DNA from: Zhouia amylolytica
GTDB lineage: Bacteria > Bacteroidota > Bacteroidia > Flavobacteriales > Flavobacteriaceae
Assembly (NCBI RefSeq): GCF_900116365.1
Contig: NZ_FPAG01000005.1
Span: 248,001-312,000 of the forward strand
Direction of reading: 5' to 3'
Length of the DNA stretch: 64,000 nt
Shown: positions 9,091 to 17,542 of the stretch, piece by piece
Layout: each line of letters opens with the position of its first letter
How positions within the stretch are numbered: position 1 is the first letter of the stretch
Made by a program: the position numbers and the translations under genes
Notes under the pieces: model-generated
What the model saw: the letters and a program-made list of their open reading frames with translations, nothing else
Database searches by the model: none
Told to the model about the DNA's origin: nothing

Positions 9091-10402
9091 CCACGTATTT
9101 TTTAAAATGATTAATATCGATTTGATTCGCTTTCAGATCAAACATGAGATTATAGAGTCCGAAAAATGTTCGATTGATGTAGATAAAATGTTTAGAACCT
9201 CTGTTTCCGTTAAACTTTTTCAGTTCTGTATTTTTACTGTACTTGTCACTCAATGCAGCAATAGCATTAAAAAAGTCCGGATTCGAGAAATCAAAATAAG
9301 GAACATGGAAAGGTTGAGTAAACAAGCTTAACATCTCGTGAAACATGGCTGAAAAAAAAGCAATCTCCTCATCAGAATCATCAGGTCTGAGAATCTCCAA
9401 TTCAAATAATTTTTCTCTAAATAGCGATGCGTTATCAATATTCTCTTTTTTTGCTAATTCAAAATACGGATAATAGAATTCGTCAGGAATCGTCTTCATA
9501 CAGCCAAAGTCAAGCACCAGTAGTTCGTGGTCATCAGATACTAAAAAGTTCCCTGGATGTGGATCGGCATGGACTTTTTTTAAGACATGCATCTGATACA
9601 TATAAAAATCCCATAAAGCCTGTCCAACCTTATTTGAAGCTTCATTCGAGGGATTATTGGCTACGAATTCAGAAATGTGTTCACCATCCATATAGTCCAT
9701 AGTAATGATGCGTTCAGAAGATAGCGATTGGTAATAGTTAGGGAAATTAAGGTTGTCTATATGATTACAACCTTCAGCTACCGCAATACTCTGTTCAATT
9801 TCCAGAATATAATCAGTTTCCTCCAATAACTTTTGTTCTACTTCCCTGAAGTATTTATCAGAGTCTTTTCCTTTTAGATTAAACATTTTAATCGCCACAG
9901 GTTTCACCAGGGCAAGATCAGATGAAATACTTTCGGCTACACCGGGATACTGAATTTTAACCGCTAACTTTTTACCGTCTTTTTCAGCAAGATGTACCTG
10001 CCCAATACTTGCGGCATTAATAGAAACTGGATTAAAACTGTCGAATAATTCGCCCGGAGATTCCCCGAAGTATTTCTTAAACGTCTTAATTACTAAAGGG
10101 GGAGAAAGGGGAGGAACCGAAAATTGAGCAAGAGAAAATTTTTCCACATAAGCTCTGGGTAAAATGCTTTTTTCCATGCTTAACATTTGAGCAACCTTTA
10201 AGGCACTTCCTTTAAGCTCTTTAAGACTGTTGTATATGTCTTCTGCGTTATCATGATTTAATCGTTCTTTAGCGGCGACTTCATCATTGATCAACTTAGA
10301 ACCATAGTATTTTAAATAATTGGTTCCTACTTTGGCCCCGGTTTTAAAAAGTTTAGAGGCCCGCTGTATTTTTCCGGTGGGAATTTTATCTATAGTCTTC
10401 AT
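9080..10402 (-). CDS. ABC1/AarF/UbiB-type atypical kinase
   Basis: A 440-residue ABC1-family protein. Seen motifs are the Ala-rich loop NAASIGQVHLAE, the lysine in KKLAVKIQYPG, the catalytic HADPHPGNF and the metal-binding LDFGCM. The family signature KxGQ near the N-terminus reads ALKVAQMLS, so its glycine is alanine. ABC1 proteins are ATPases/kinases that support isoprenoid quinone or lipid pathways. The gene overlaps the TetR gene by four bases (ATGA) and the flavin reductase by 11, a tightly coupled arrangement. In a light-stress operon it may protect membranes or quinones; the substrate is unknown. Confidence 0.9.
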   Translation of the reverse strand: MKTIDKIPTGKIQRASKLFKTGAKVGTNYLKYYGSKLINDEVAAKERLNHDNAEDIYNSLKELKGSALKVAQMLSMEKSILPRAYVEKFSLAQFSVPPLSPPLVIKTFKKYFGESPGELFDSFNPVSINAASIGQVHLAEKDGKKLAVKIQYPGVAESISSDLALVKPVAIKMFNLKGKDSDKYFREVEQKLLEETDYILEIEQSIAVAEGCNHIDNLNFPNYYQSLSSERIITMDYMDGEHISEFVANNPSNEASNKVGQALWDFYMYQMHVLKKVHADPHPGNFLVSDDHELLVLDFGCMKTIPDEFYYPYFELAKKENIDNASLFREKLFELEILRPDDSDEEIAFFSAMFHEMLSLFTQPFHVPYFDFSNPDFFNAIAALSDKYSKNTELKKFNGNRGSKHFIYINRTFFGLYNLMFDLKANQIDINHFKKYVDAV

Positions 10403-11058
10403 AAGAATATCGTCGTTCTTTCTTTAAATAGAAATTGACCCAAATCCATTAAACTATTAAGGGTTTGAGCGTCTAGTAAATTCATACTGGTATTAACTGA
10501 CTTTTCAATAAAAACATCTGTTTTTTCAAAGGAGACGGAGGTGTCTTTTAACCAAAACTCTAGTGTTAGTAACAATTGAATCCACGCAGTTTCTTTTAAT
10601 GTTTTCTTTTGAAAATCATTAATTGCCTTTTGTTTCATAGGCTTTACCTCAAGATCCAGATGTTCGATAAACTCTAAAAAAGCAATCTTCAGTTGAGATA
10701 GTTTCTTCAGACTCTTCAATCGATGTTTATCCGATTTTAGGGCATAGACAACATAACTTCGATTCGCCGTTAATATTTCAAAAAAAGTAAAATAAAAACT
10801 CAGAAGCTTGTTACGTGAATCAAACTCCTGATACTCATCACTTTTTTGGAGTACAGTATAGGTGTGATCAAAAAAGTTCTTAAATAAATCTTGCTCTAAA
10901 GCTTCAAAAGAAGCAAAATAAGCATAGAACGTTGCCTCCTCAAATCCATTCTTAGAGGCAAAATGGTATACGGAAGACGGGTTTGAATTATGAATTAACA
11001 CATAATCCATATACAAGGAAATGATTTTGTCTCGGGTTATTTTATCTGATTTCTTCAT
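10399..11058 (-). CDS. TetR family transcriptional regulator
   Basis: A 219-residue protein whose first ~60 residues form a TetR-type helix-turn-helix (DKIISLYMDYVL, then VYHFASKNGFEEATFYAYFASFEALE), followed by an all-helical C-terminal domain of the length usual for TetR ligand-binding domains. It is the first gene of the ABC1/flavin reductase/cryptochrome/photolyase operon. A perfect 11-bp inverted repeat lies 28 bases upstream of its start codon (11086-11123), a position suited to autoregulation. The same half-sites recur at the second photolyase operon. Whether this protein or a light-sensing MerR regulator encoded elsewhere binds them is not known. Confidence 0.82.
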   Translation of the reverse strand: MKKSDKITRDKIISLYMDYVLIHNSNPSSVYHFASKNGFEEATFYAYFASFEALEQDLFKNFFDHTYTVLQKSDEYQEFDSRNKLLSFYFTFFEILTANRSYVVYALKSDKHRLKSLKKLSQLKIAFLEFIEHLDLEVKPMKQKAINDFQKKTLKETAWIQLLLTLEFWLKDTSVSFEKTDVFIEKSVNTSMNLLDAQTLNSLMDLGQFLFKERTTIFL

Positions 11059-11065
11059 AGCTATT

Positions 11066-11073
11066 CAAAGATA
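11066..11073 (-). promoter_or_regulatory. Candidate -7 promoter element of the TetR/photolyase operon
   Basis: On the minus strand the sequence reads TATCTTTG, an exact match to the Bacteroidota -7 consensus TAnnTTTG, 7 bases upstream of the TetR start codon. A clear -33 element is not visible; the proximal arm of the inverted repeat occupies that region, which fits regulation by a bound protein. Confidence 0.5.
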
Positions 11074-11085
11074 AGAAATTAATTT

Positions 11086-11123
11086 ATTTTGTTTAACTTA
11101 TTTATGATAAAATTAAACAAAAT
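11086..11123. promoter_or_regulatory. Long inverted repeat, candidate operator TTTGTTTAA-N16-TTAAACAAA
   Basis: Perfect 11-bp arms ATTTTGTTTAA (11086-11096) and TTAAACAAAAT (11113-11123) are separated by 16 bases. The inner 9-bp half-sites and the exact 16-base spacer recur upstream of the second photolyase operon (33062-33095). The position upstream of the TetR gene is that of an operator. Confidence 0.72.
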
Positions 11124-11383
11124 GTATTTGGAGATGAATAGAAGGTTCAACCACTTCTGTATCGTTATAAATTACCTAAACTGCTTTTTATGAAAAACAC
11201 GATGTTTAAACTAGCGGGTAATACCACTCAAGGATGTTATTTGAATATCAGTTAATTGAGTTTGTAAAATGTGGCGATAACGAAGGTTATTTTTACGTTG
11301 TATTTTAATGAATGGCACTGGTAAACAATCAAAAAAATGTATATTTAAATACTATTATTAATCTTACCTAATTAAAATAAAGA

Positions 11384-12463
11384 ATGAAATTGTTCCTTAA
11401 CGTTTCCAACCTACTTTTGGCTGGACTATTTGTTTTTCAAGTCTCTTTTGGTCAAGAATCATTTACATCACCAAAATTATCAGATCCCGATTCCTGGTCC
11501 ATTATTTTACTCCCGGATACCCAGAGCTATGTGAAGTTTGAAAGAAATCATGGGATTTTGGAAACCATGACCGGCTGGATCAGTGAAAATATAGATGATT
11601 TAAATATTAAGATGGTTTTGTGCACGGGCGACCTCGTAGAGCAAAATGAACTATTGGTACCTGATGATAAAAATGGGAACCTTCCCAGTAGGGATCAATG
11701 GAGGGCTATTTCCCATGCCTTTGAAACCTTAGATGGTAAGGTTCCATATATTCTGGCCGCAGGTAATCACGATTTTGGTTATAAGAATGTAGAAAACAGG
11801 AAGACCAATTATATTAAATATTTTCCTGCGCATAGAAATTTGATGAATGCCAGAGCCTTAAGAGCAGTAGGTAAAAATGCAGACGAAATGCCTTCTATAG
11901 AGAATGCCGCATACGAGTTTGTTTCTCCACATGACCGTAAATTTTTGTTTGTAAATCTGGAATTTGCTCCACGTGATACAACCTTGGAATGGGCTAAAGA
12001 GGTGCTGGCTCAAGATCGTTTTCAGCAGCATACCGCAGTGGTGCTGACCCATTCGTATTTAAATGCGGAAAACCAGCATATTGAAAAAGAAAATTACCCC
12101 ATAGAGAACGGAAATTATGGAAAAGCTATTTGGGATAAATTAATAGCCCCGTCCAGAAATGTACAAATGGTATTTTCCGGACATATTGGAGCTGCAGATA
12201 ACTTTAAGGCTCATACTGCCTATAGGGAAGATAAGAATGCCGCTGGAAAAAAAGTGAACCAAATAACGTTTAATGCTCAAGCCATGGGAGGTGGATGGCA
12301 TGGTAACGGAGGAGACGGATGGTTACGGATCATGGAATTTTTACCCGATGGAAAAACAGTAATTATGCGTACATTTTCACCCCATTTTGCCCTCTCACCC
12401 AGCACCCAAGAGCTTTCTTATAGTAAAGACAGTTTCAATAATTTCACTATTCAACTAGATTAA
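11384..12463 (+). CDS. Secreted calcineurin-like metallophosphoesterase
   Basis: A 359-residue protein with a signal peptide (about residues 1-24, ending QVSFGQ). The metallophosphoesterase metal-binding blocks appear in order: ILLPDTQSYV (first Asp), CTGDLVEQNE (GD motif), AAGNHDFG (GNHD), VVLTHSYLN and VFSGHIGA (GHxx). The dinuclear metal site is therefore complete. The exact substrate (nucleotide, phosphodiester or phosphoprotein) cannot be told from sequence. It stands alone on the plus strand between two minus-strand units and ends at a terminator shared with mnmE. Confidence 0.88.
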   Translation: MKLFLNVSNLLLAGLFVFQVSFGQESFTSPKLSDPDSWSIILLPDTQSYVKFERNHGILETMTGWISENIDDLNIKMVLCTGDLVEQNELLVPDDKNGNLPSRDQWRAISHAFETLDGKVPYILAAGNHDFGYKNVENRKTNYIKYFPAHRNLMNARALRAVGKNADEMPSIENAAYEFVSPHDRKFLFVNLEFAPRDTTLEWAKEVLAQDRFQQHTAVVLTHSYLNAENQHIEKENYPIENGNYGKAIWDKLIAPSRNVQMVFSGHIGAADNFKAHTAYREDKNAAGKKVNQITFNAQAMGGGWHGNGGDGWLRIMEFLPDGKTVIMRTFSPHFALSPSTQELSYSKDSFNNFTIQLD

Positions 12464-12498
12464 GCAGGCTCTTATTTAAGGGGCTGATAAACAATTAA

Positions 12499-12531
12499 AA
12501 AGCGGGATTTCCAGGAAGGATTTTCCGCTTT
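12499..12531. terminator. Bidirectional terminator between phosphoesterase gene and mnmE
   Basis: The stem AAAGCGG (12499-12505) pairs with CCGCTTT (12525-12531). It lies between convergent genes, with A-rich sequence before and T-rich sequence after the stem, so it can serve both directions. Confidence 0.6.
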
Positions 12532-12570
12532 ATTTGTCTTATAGTTTTATTAATCAGTAGTTTGTGGAGT

Positions 12571-13968
12571 TTACTTCCCAATACAAAAATTAGCAAAGAT
12601 ATTGCCCAGTAGATCGTCCGATGAGATCTGACCTGTAATCTCCCCTAAATGGTACAAGGCCTGACGAATATCGATAGCGAGCAGATCTCCCGATAATTCA
12701 TCCTGTAAACCAAACTTCACTTTTTCAATTTCCTCTAATGATTTTAACAGTGCATCGTAATGACGCGTATTGGTAACAATCGTTTCGTTATTACGTAAAG
12801 CACCGGTATTAACAAATTCCAGGAGTTTATTAGTAAGTTCTTCAACCCCTTGTCCCGATTTTGCAGATAAGAGATATATGTCTTCAATTTCAGCAGTTAA
12901 GGTCTTAACCTGCGCTTCTGACAATAGATCGACCTTATTGGCAATAATCACCAATGGCTTCTGAGGAAACTTATTTTTGATCTTCTCTATTTCTACCTGA
13001 ACCTGTTTTAGATCTACCTTATCGTTAAATAAGGCAGCGCTATCAAACAAATAAACCACCACCTGCGATTGTTCAATCTTTTCAAAAGTCTTTTTGATAC
13101 CAATACTTTCTACAACGTCTTTGGTTTCCCTGATACCAGCCGTATCGATAAATCGGAAACCAACACCGCCAATGGCAATTTCATCTTCGATCGTATCGCG
13201 GGTGGTCCCGGCTATATCACTAACAATAGCGCGCTCCTCATTCAAGATAGCATTCAATAGTGTAGATTTTCCAACATTTGGTTCTCCTACGATCGCCACA
13301 GGAATTCCATTTTTAATAACGTTTCCAACGGCAAAACTATCGATCAGTCGTTTTAAAACATTTTCTATTCTTTCTACGAGCTCTTTAAACTGTGTGCGAT
13401 CCGCAAACTCCACATCCTCTTCAGCAAAATCCAGCTCCAGTTCAATTAAAGAAGCGAAGTTCAGGAGTTCTTCACGCAACTTTTGAATTTCATTACTGAA
13501 ACCACCTCGCATTTGTTGCATCGCTATTTGATGCGAAGCAGCATTGTCAGATGCAATCAGATCAGCCACAGCTTCCGCCTGGCTTAAATCCATTTTGCCA
13601 TTTAAAAATGCTCTTAGGGTAAACTCACCTGCATCTGCCATACGACAACCATTGCGTAAAAATAATTGAATGATCTCCTGTTGAATATAAGGCGAACCAT
13701 GACAAGATATTTCAACGGTATTTTCCCCCGTGTAAGAATGAGGTCCCTTAAAGATAGATACCAGAACTTCATCGACCACACGCTGATCCTCTGCAATTTG
13801 TCCCAGGTGTAAGGTGTGTGACTTTTGTTTGGTAAGATCTTTATTTCTTTTGGATCTAAAGAAAGGAGCTACCAATTCGATGGCGTCGTTACCCGAAATA
13901 CGAATAACGGCAATCGCACCAGCACCACTGGGAGTTGCTAAGGCTATAATGTTGTCTTGAGCTTGCAT
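12571..13968 (-). CDS. mnmE: tRNA uridine-5-carboxymethylaminomethyl GTPase MnmE
   Basis: About 465 residues from the ATG at 13968 (MQAQDNIIALATPSGAGAIA); an in-frame TTG seven codons upstream is unlikely. It has the N-terminal folate-binding domain, a helical domain and an inserted G domain with GEPNVGKSTLLNAI (G1), AGTTRDTIE (G2), DTAGIRET (G3) and NKVDLL (G4). It ends in the invariant FCIGK, whose Cys is required for tRNA modification. With MnmG it modifies the wobble uridine of certain tRNAs. A minus-strand TATTTTTG (13987-13994) just upstream is a likely -7 box. Confidence 0.97.
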   Translation of the reverse strand: MQAQDNIIALATPSGAGAIAVIRISGNDAIELVAPFFRSKRNKDLTKQKSHTLHLGQIAEDQRVVDEVLVSIFKGPHSYTGENTVEISCHGSPYIQQEIIQLFLRNGCRMADAGEFTLRAFLNGKMDLSQAEAVADLIASDNAASHQIAMQQMRGGFSNEIQKLREELLNFASLIELELDFAEEDVEFADRTQFKELVERIENVLKRLIDSFAVGNVIKNGIPVAIVGEPNVGKSTLLNAILNEERAIVSDIAGTTRDTIEDEIAIGGVGFRFIDTAGIRETKDVVESIGIKKTFEKIEQSQVVVYLFDSAALFNDKVDLKQVQVEIEKIKNKFPQKPLVIIANKVDLLSEAQVKTLTAEIEDIYLLSAKSGQGVEELTNKLLEFVNTGALRNNETIVTNTRHYDALLKSLEEIEKVKFGLQDELSGDLLAIDIRQALYHLGEITGQISSDDLLGNIFANFCIGK

Positions 13969-14095
13969 ACCTATACTTAATTTGTGCAAAAATACAATTT
14001 ACCAAACAATCTTATTCATGTTCAATCAGCAAACTTTTTGTAACAATCTGTATGAAAATGCGTCTTATAGATAAATCAATCAAAAAACAGTAACC

Positions 14096-14431
14096 ATGAG
14101 AAAAGACAATCAATTAATCGTTTTGACCCATTTAAGTCAGCTTTTAGACTATGTGACCGGGGTAGGCGGGTTTATAGTACCCCTTGTCCTCTGGCTTACC
14201 CAGCGTGATAAAATTGAACAAATGGACGAACACGGGAAATCGATTATTAACTTCCAGATTAGCATCCTGGTGTATGCATTGCTTAGTATACCTCTTATAT
14301 TTCTACTCGGATTTGGAATTTTAGTTTTAATAGCGGTTGGAATTATGGCTTTTATTTTCCCAATTATTAATGCTATTAAGGCCTCCAATGGAGAAAAACC
14401 TTATTACCCGTTAAGCCTTCCTATTTTTTAA
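14096..14431 (+). CDS. DUF4870 family small membrane protein
   Basis: A 111-residue protein with three hydrophobic helices and the family pattern LTHLSQLLDYVTGVGGFIVP, HGKSIINFQISI, ending GEKPYYPLSLPIF. DUF4870 proteins are Tic20-like four-helix membrane proteins of unknown function. The family identification rests on these conserved blocks. It stands alone on the plus strand between divergent mnmE and convergent dnaN, so context does not suggest a role. Confidence 0.85.
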   Translation: MRKDNQLIVLTHLSQLLDYVTGVGGFIVPLVLWLTQRDKIEQMDEHGKSIINFQISILVYALLSIPLIFLLGFGILVLIAVGIMAFIFPIINAIKASNGEKPYYPLSLPIF

Positions 14432-14562
14432 ATATCATTATTCATACGGTATTGGTAAAGGAACAGATATGGAGTTGTTCGAAGGACAACATGCCCGTGC
14501 AAAAAAGCTGTTAGGTCAAGACCACAGAAATAAGATGACATTCAGACATCGCCGTATAAAAT

Positions 14563-14595
14563 AATGGCCTGTAAAGCAAAGCTCCGCAGGCCATT
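14563..14595. terminator. Terminator downstream of dnaN
   Basis: A perfect 9-bp stem, AATGGCCTG (14563-14571) with CAGGCCATT (14587-14595), around a 15-base loop in the gap between convergent genes. It lies 25 bases beyond the dnaN stop codon and can also serve the plus-strand gene. Confidence 0.65.
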
Positions 14596-14619
14596 AATAT
14601 ATAAGGGTTGGTTAGGCAC

Positions 14620-15738
14620 TTAGTTATTCAACATCACCGGCATTACCAACATTGTTATGTGTTCTCCTTCGTCAAGCCCATCAATAGGAGTTAAGATTCC
14701 AGCTCTGTTAGGTAAACTCATTTCCAACTGTACCTCATCAGAAGCCAGGTTGTTCAACATTTCATTCAAGAAACGAGAGTTAAAGCCTATTTGCATATCG
14801 TCACCCTGATAGTCACATGTTAGACGTTCTTCAGCCTTGTTACTGTAGTCAATATCTTCTGCAGAAATATTCAATTCAGCTCCGGCTATCTTTAAACGTA
14901 TTTGGTGCGTAGTTTTATTTGAGAAAATCGAAACACGCTTTACTGAATTTAAGAACTGCGTTCTGTCAATGGTAAGCTTGTTCGGGTTTTCTTTAGGAAT
15001 TACAGCCTCGTAGTTAGGGTATTTCCCATCGATAAGACGACAAACCAATTCAAAGTTATCAAAAGTAAACTTAGCGTTACTTTCGTTATATTCAATATTT
15101 ACATCACTTTCACTGCCTCCTAAGATACCCTTCAATAGGTTCAACGGCTTTTTAGGCATAATGAATTCAGCTACCTCAGAAGCTTTGATGTCTGATCGTT
15201 CGTACTTTACCAATTTATGAGCATCGGTAGAAACAAAGCGGATATTTTCAGGAGAAAACTGAAAAAATACCCCGCTCATCACAGGTCTTAGGTCATCATT
15301 ACCAGTAGCAAATATGGTTTTGCTGATCGCCGTTGCAAGCACATCACCTAACATCGTAGTAGCGCTGGGGTCTGTTAACTCAACGGCCTTCGGAAACTCT
15401 TCTCCATCAGCATAGGCTAAAGCGTATTTACCATGATTAGAACTAATTTCAATGGTATTATTGTCTTCCGTTACAAACGTAAGCGGTTGCTCAGGAAAAG
15501 TTTTTAGCGTATCTAAAAGTAAACGAGCTGGTACTGCAATACTTCCTGTAGCATCAGATTCAACTTCTAAAACGGAACTCATGGTAGTTTCCAGATCGGA
15601 GGCAGATACCGTCAATTTATTTTGATCTAATTCAAAAAGGAAATTATCTAAAATAGGGAGTGTGTTACTGTTATTAATAACACCACCCAAAACTTGTAAT
15701 TGTTTTAAAAGGTACGAACTTGATACTATAAATTTCAT
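14620..15738 (-). CDS. dnaN: DNA polymerase III beta subunit (sliding clamp)
   Basis: 372 residues from the ATG at 15738 (MKFIVSSSYLLKQLQ); the 13-codon upstream extension does not look like clamp sequence. The three repeated clamp domains are evident (SNTLPILDNFLFEL; DDLRPVMSGVFFQF; ITMLVMPVM at the C-terminus). The ring-forming clamp tethers the replicative polymerase and other repair factors to DNA. A minus-strand TATATTTG (15814-15821) is a possible -7 promoter box. Upstream lie gldG and gldF in the same orientation, but a 120-base gap suggests separate transcription. Confidence 0.97.
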   Translation of the reverse strand: MKFIVSSSYLLKQLQVLGGVINNSNTLPILDNFLFELDQNKLTVSASDLETTMSSVLEVESDATGSIAVPARLLLDTLKTFPEQPLTFVTEDNNTIEISSNHGKYALAYADGEEFPKAVELTDPSATTMLGDVLATAISKTIFATGNDDLRPVMSGVFFQFSPENIRFVSTDAHKLVKYERSDIKASEVAEFIMPKKPLNLLKGILGGSESDVNIEYNESNAKFTFDNFELVCRLIDGKYPNYEAVIPKENPNKLTIDRTQFLNSVKRVSIFSNKTTHQIRLKIAGAELNISAEDIDYSNKAEERLTCDYQGDDMQIGFNSRFLNEMLNNLASDEVQLEMSLPNRAGILTPIDGLDEGEHITMLVMPVMLNN

Positions 15739-15860
15739 CGGTTTACAATTTTCTTCATTTGGTACAAATGTGAACAAGCTAATGGTAAATAAGCATAGCC
15801 TTCACTCGTATTACAAATATATTTGAATTGTATTTTTTACCGAAAATAACTTATTAACAT

Positions 15861-17534
15861 TTATGTGGTATATTTTTTACGCCTTACCAGGTTGAAAATC
15901 CACCCGAACAGTAGGAGTAAAACAATGGGAGCCCCTATGTTTACTACTTGCCACAGCTTTTTTTGTTCAACAACTTTCTCAGTGTCTAAAAATGCTAAGG
16001 CTACTTTCTTTGATCGAATGTTTATAAGTCCGCTGTCATCCAGCATGTAATTAACGCTATTTAGTAGAAATTCTTTGTTCCCGTAGAAGTTATTGGTCCA
16101 TTTATCATACCCGAGCTCTAAAGGTCGCCCATTACTTGTCTGGTTCTTGATGAGGTCCCCATCAGCCACGACTAACATTTTCGTATCTGTACTCTGATCT
16201 TTCGCATCGGTAATTTTAAGAGGCTTTACACGATTTTGATAAGCAGAACTAAATGTACCTTCTAACAATACTGCTAAAGTCTGGTCTCCGTCATTATAAG
16301 TGTTTTTATCGGGTTGTTTTCCAATGATGTCTAAACTAATTTCACGCGGTGTGCCGTCAGTTTTTGAAAGTGGAGAACTGCTCAGGAGTATTGTTTTCTT
16401 CGTACTGCTTTTTAAAGTATCTATGTTATTGGCAAACTGGAAACGTAAAGCTTCAATGTTATTGTTGATGGGATGATTGTTTTTAGAGAAAACCATTGGT
16501 GAATAAAACCATGGTAAAGGATTGTATTGTGAATCATTGCCGGCTCCGGTAGCTAATACAATTTGAGTAAAATACAGATCATTGACCAGTACCGGATTGA
16601 TACGTACCCCATAGTTGAAAAACAGGTCATTTAAATTAAGATCCCTCGGAAATGCAATAGTCTTGCCCTGATCATTGAATAAACTATCCAACTCTGCCGC
16701 TGTTTGATCGATAAGCCAGATAGATTTACCTCCATGCATCATGTATTGATCAAGTACGTATTTCTCTTCTTCACTGAATTTTTTTGTAGGCTTGGCTATA
16801 AGTGTAAGATCAAACTGCTGGAGTTGATTAAATGTTTTCTGCGGACTGTCAACTATAGAATCTAAGGTAATTGGTGCAATCCTGTAATAATCTCTTAACG
16901 TAGTTAAAAAATCTGCCAGGTAAATATCATCTAACTCTCCATTGCCCTTTAACACGGCAATCTTTTTCTTTTCCTGAATGGTCAGTTTCTTGAAGGCATC
17001 TGAAAAACCATATTCCAAATGTTGAACCGAGTTATTAACCCGCTCTTCTGAGGAAGCCCCCAGTTTGCTTTTTAATAAAGAAACTTTAACTGATTTGTTT
17101 CCCAAATTGGCAACAGCCCAGGGAAAAATGAATTCCTGAGATACTTTGCTGCCTTCACTAACCGTTACATTTAATGGAGTAAGACCCAGTTGTTGTAAAT
17201 TGGAAATTGTTTCGTTCTGATTAGACTCCCCTTCCAACGGGTCGACAAAACTAAACTTTATGTTTGGGTTAATAGCAGCAAACTCCTCTAATAGTTGCCT
17301 TGTTTCTGTTTGTAGTTTTTTAAATTCTGGCTGCAGATCACCGGCTAATAGAATATCTATAATCACCGGTTCATTTAAAGTGTTTATAATCTTTTTTGAA
17401 GCTTCAGAAATAGTATATCTATGGTCTTGGGTGAGATCGAATCTACTGTAAAAGCGACCCGAAATTAAATGAACAATTACAAGAATGATAACTGTTAGAA
17501 AAATGGTTTTGTTATGTTTTTTATAAAAGCTCAA
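15861..17534 (-). CDS. gldG: Gliding motility ABC transporter substrate-binding protein GldG
   Basis: A 557-residue membrane-anchored protein: N-terminal helix (residues ~9-25), a large periplasmic ABC_transp_aux domain (EFAAINPNIKFSFVDPL; SIWLIDQTAAELDSLF) and a C-terminal helix before the basic tail NLVRRKKYTT. GldG works with GldF and the ATPase GldA in an ABC-type complex needed for gliding in Flavobacterium. The frame opens with a TTG codon; no ATG lies near the N-terminus, so TTG is the probable start. It begins 8 bases after gldF ends. gldA is not in the window. Confidence 0.92.
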   Translation of the reverse strand: MSFYKKHNKTIFLTVIILVIVHLISGRFYSRFDLTQDHRYTISEASKKIINTLNEPVIIDILLAGDLQPEFKKLQTETRQLLEEFAAINPNIKFSFVDPLEGESNQNETISNLQQLGLTPLNVTVSEGSKVSQEFIFPWAVANLGNKSVKVSLLKSKLGASSEERVNNSVQHLEYGFSDAFKKLTIQEKKKIAVLKGNGELDDIYLADFLTTLRDYYRIAPITLDSIVDSPQKTFNQLQQFDLTLIAKPTKKFSEEEKYVLDQYMMHGGKSIWLIDQTAAELDSLFNDQGKTIAFPRDLNLNDLFFNYGVRINPVLVNDLYFTQIVLATGAGNDSQYNPLPWFYSPMVFSKNNHPINNNIEALRFQFANNIDTLKSSTKKTILLSSSPLSKTDGTPREISLDIIGKQPDKNTYNDGDQTLAVLLEGTFSSAYQNRVKPLKITDAKDQSTDTKMLVVADGDLIKNQTSNGRPLELGYDKWTNNFYGNKEFLLNSVNYMLDDSGLINIRSKKVALAFLDTEKVVEQKKLWQVVNIGAPIVLLLLFGWIFNLVRRKKYTT

Positions 17535-17542
17535 AATTCACA

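Larger units (their letters stand above)
11059..11383. other. Divergent intergenic region with operator and promoter signals
   Basis: 325 bases between the TetR-led operon and the plus-strand phosphoesterase gene. It holds a minus-strand -7 box (11066-11073) and the long inverted repeat at 11086-11123. The remaining ~250 bases are A+T-rich, with a weak TATATTTA at 11340-11347 that may be part of the phosphoesterase promoter. I see no further gene. Confidence 0.6.

Noticed and set aside
13094-13486. 130-codon plus-strand frame inside mnmE
   Set aside because: Antisense shadow of a well-conserved gene; Ser/Thr/Ile-rich composition without motif.
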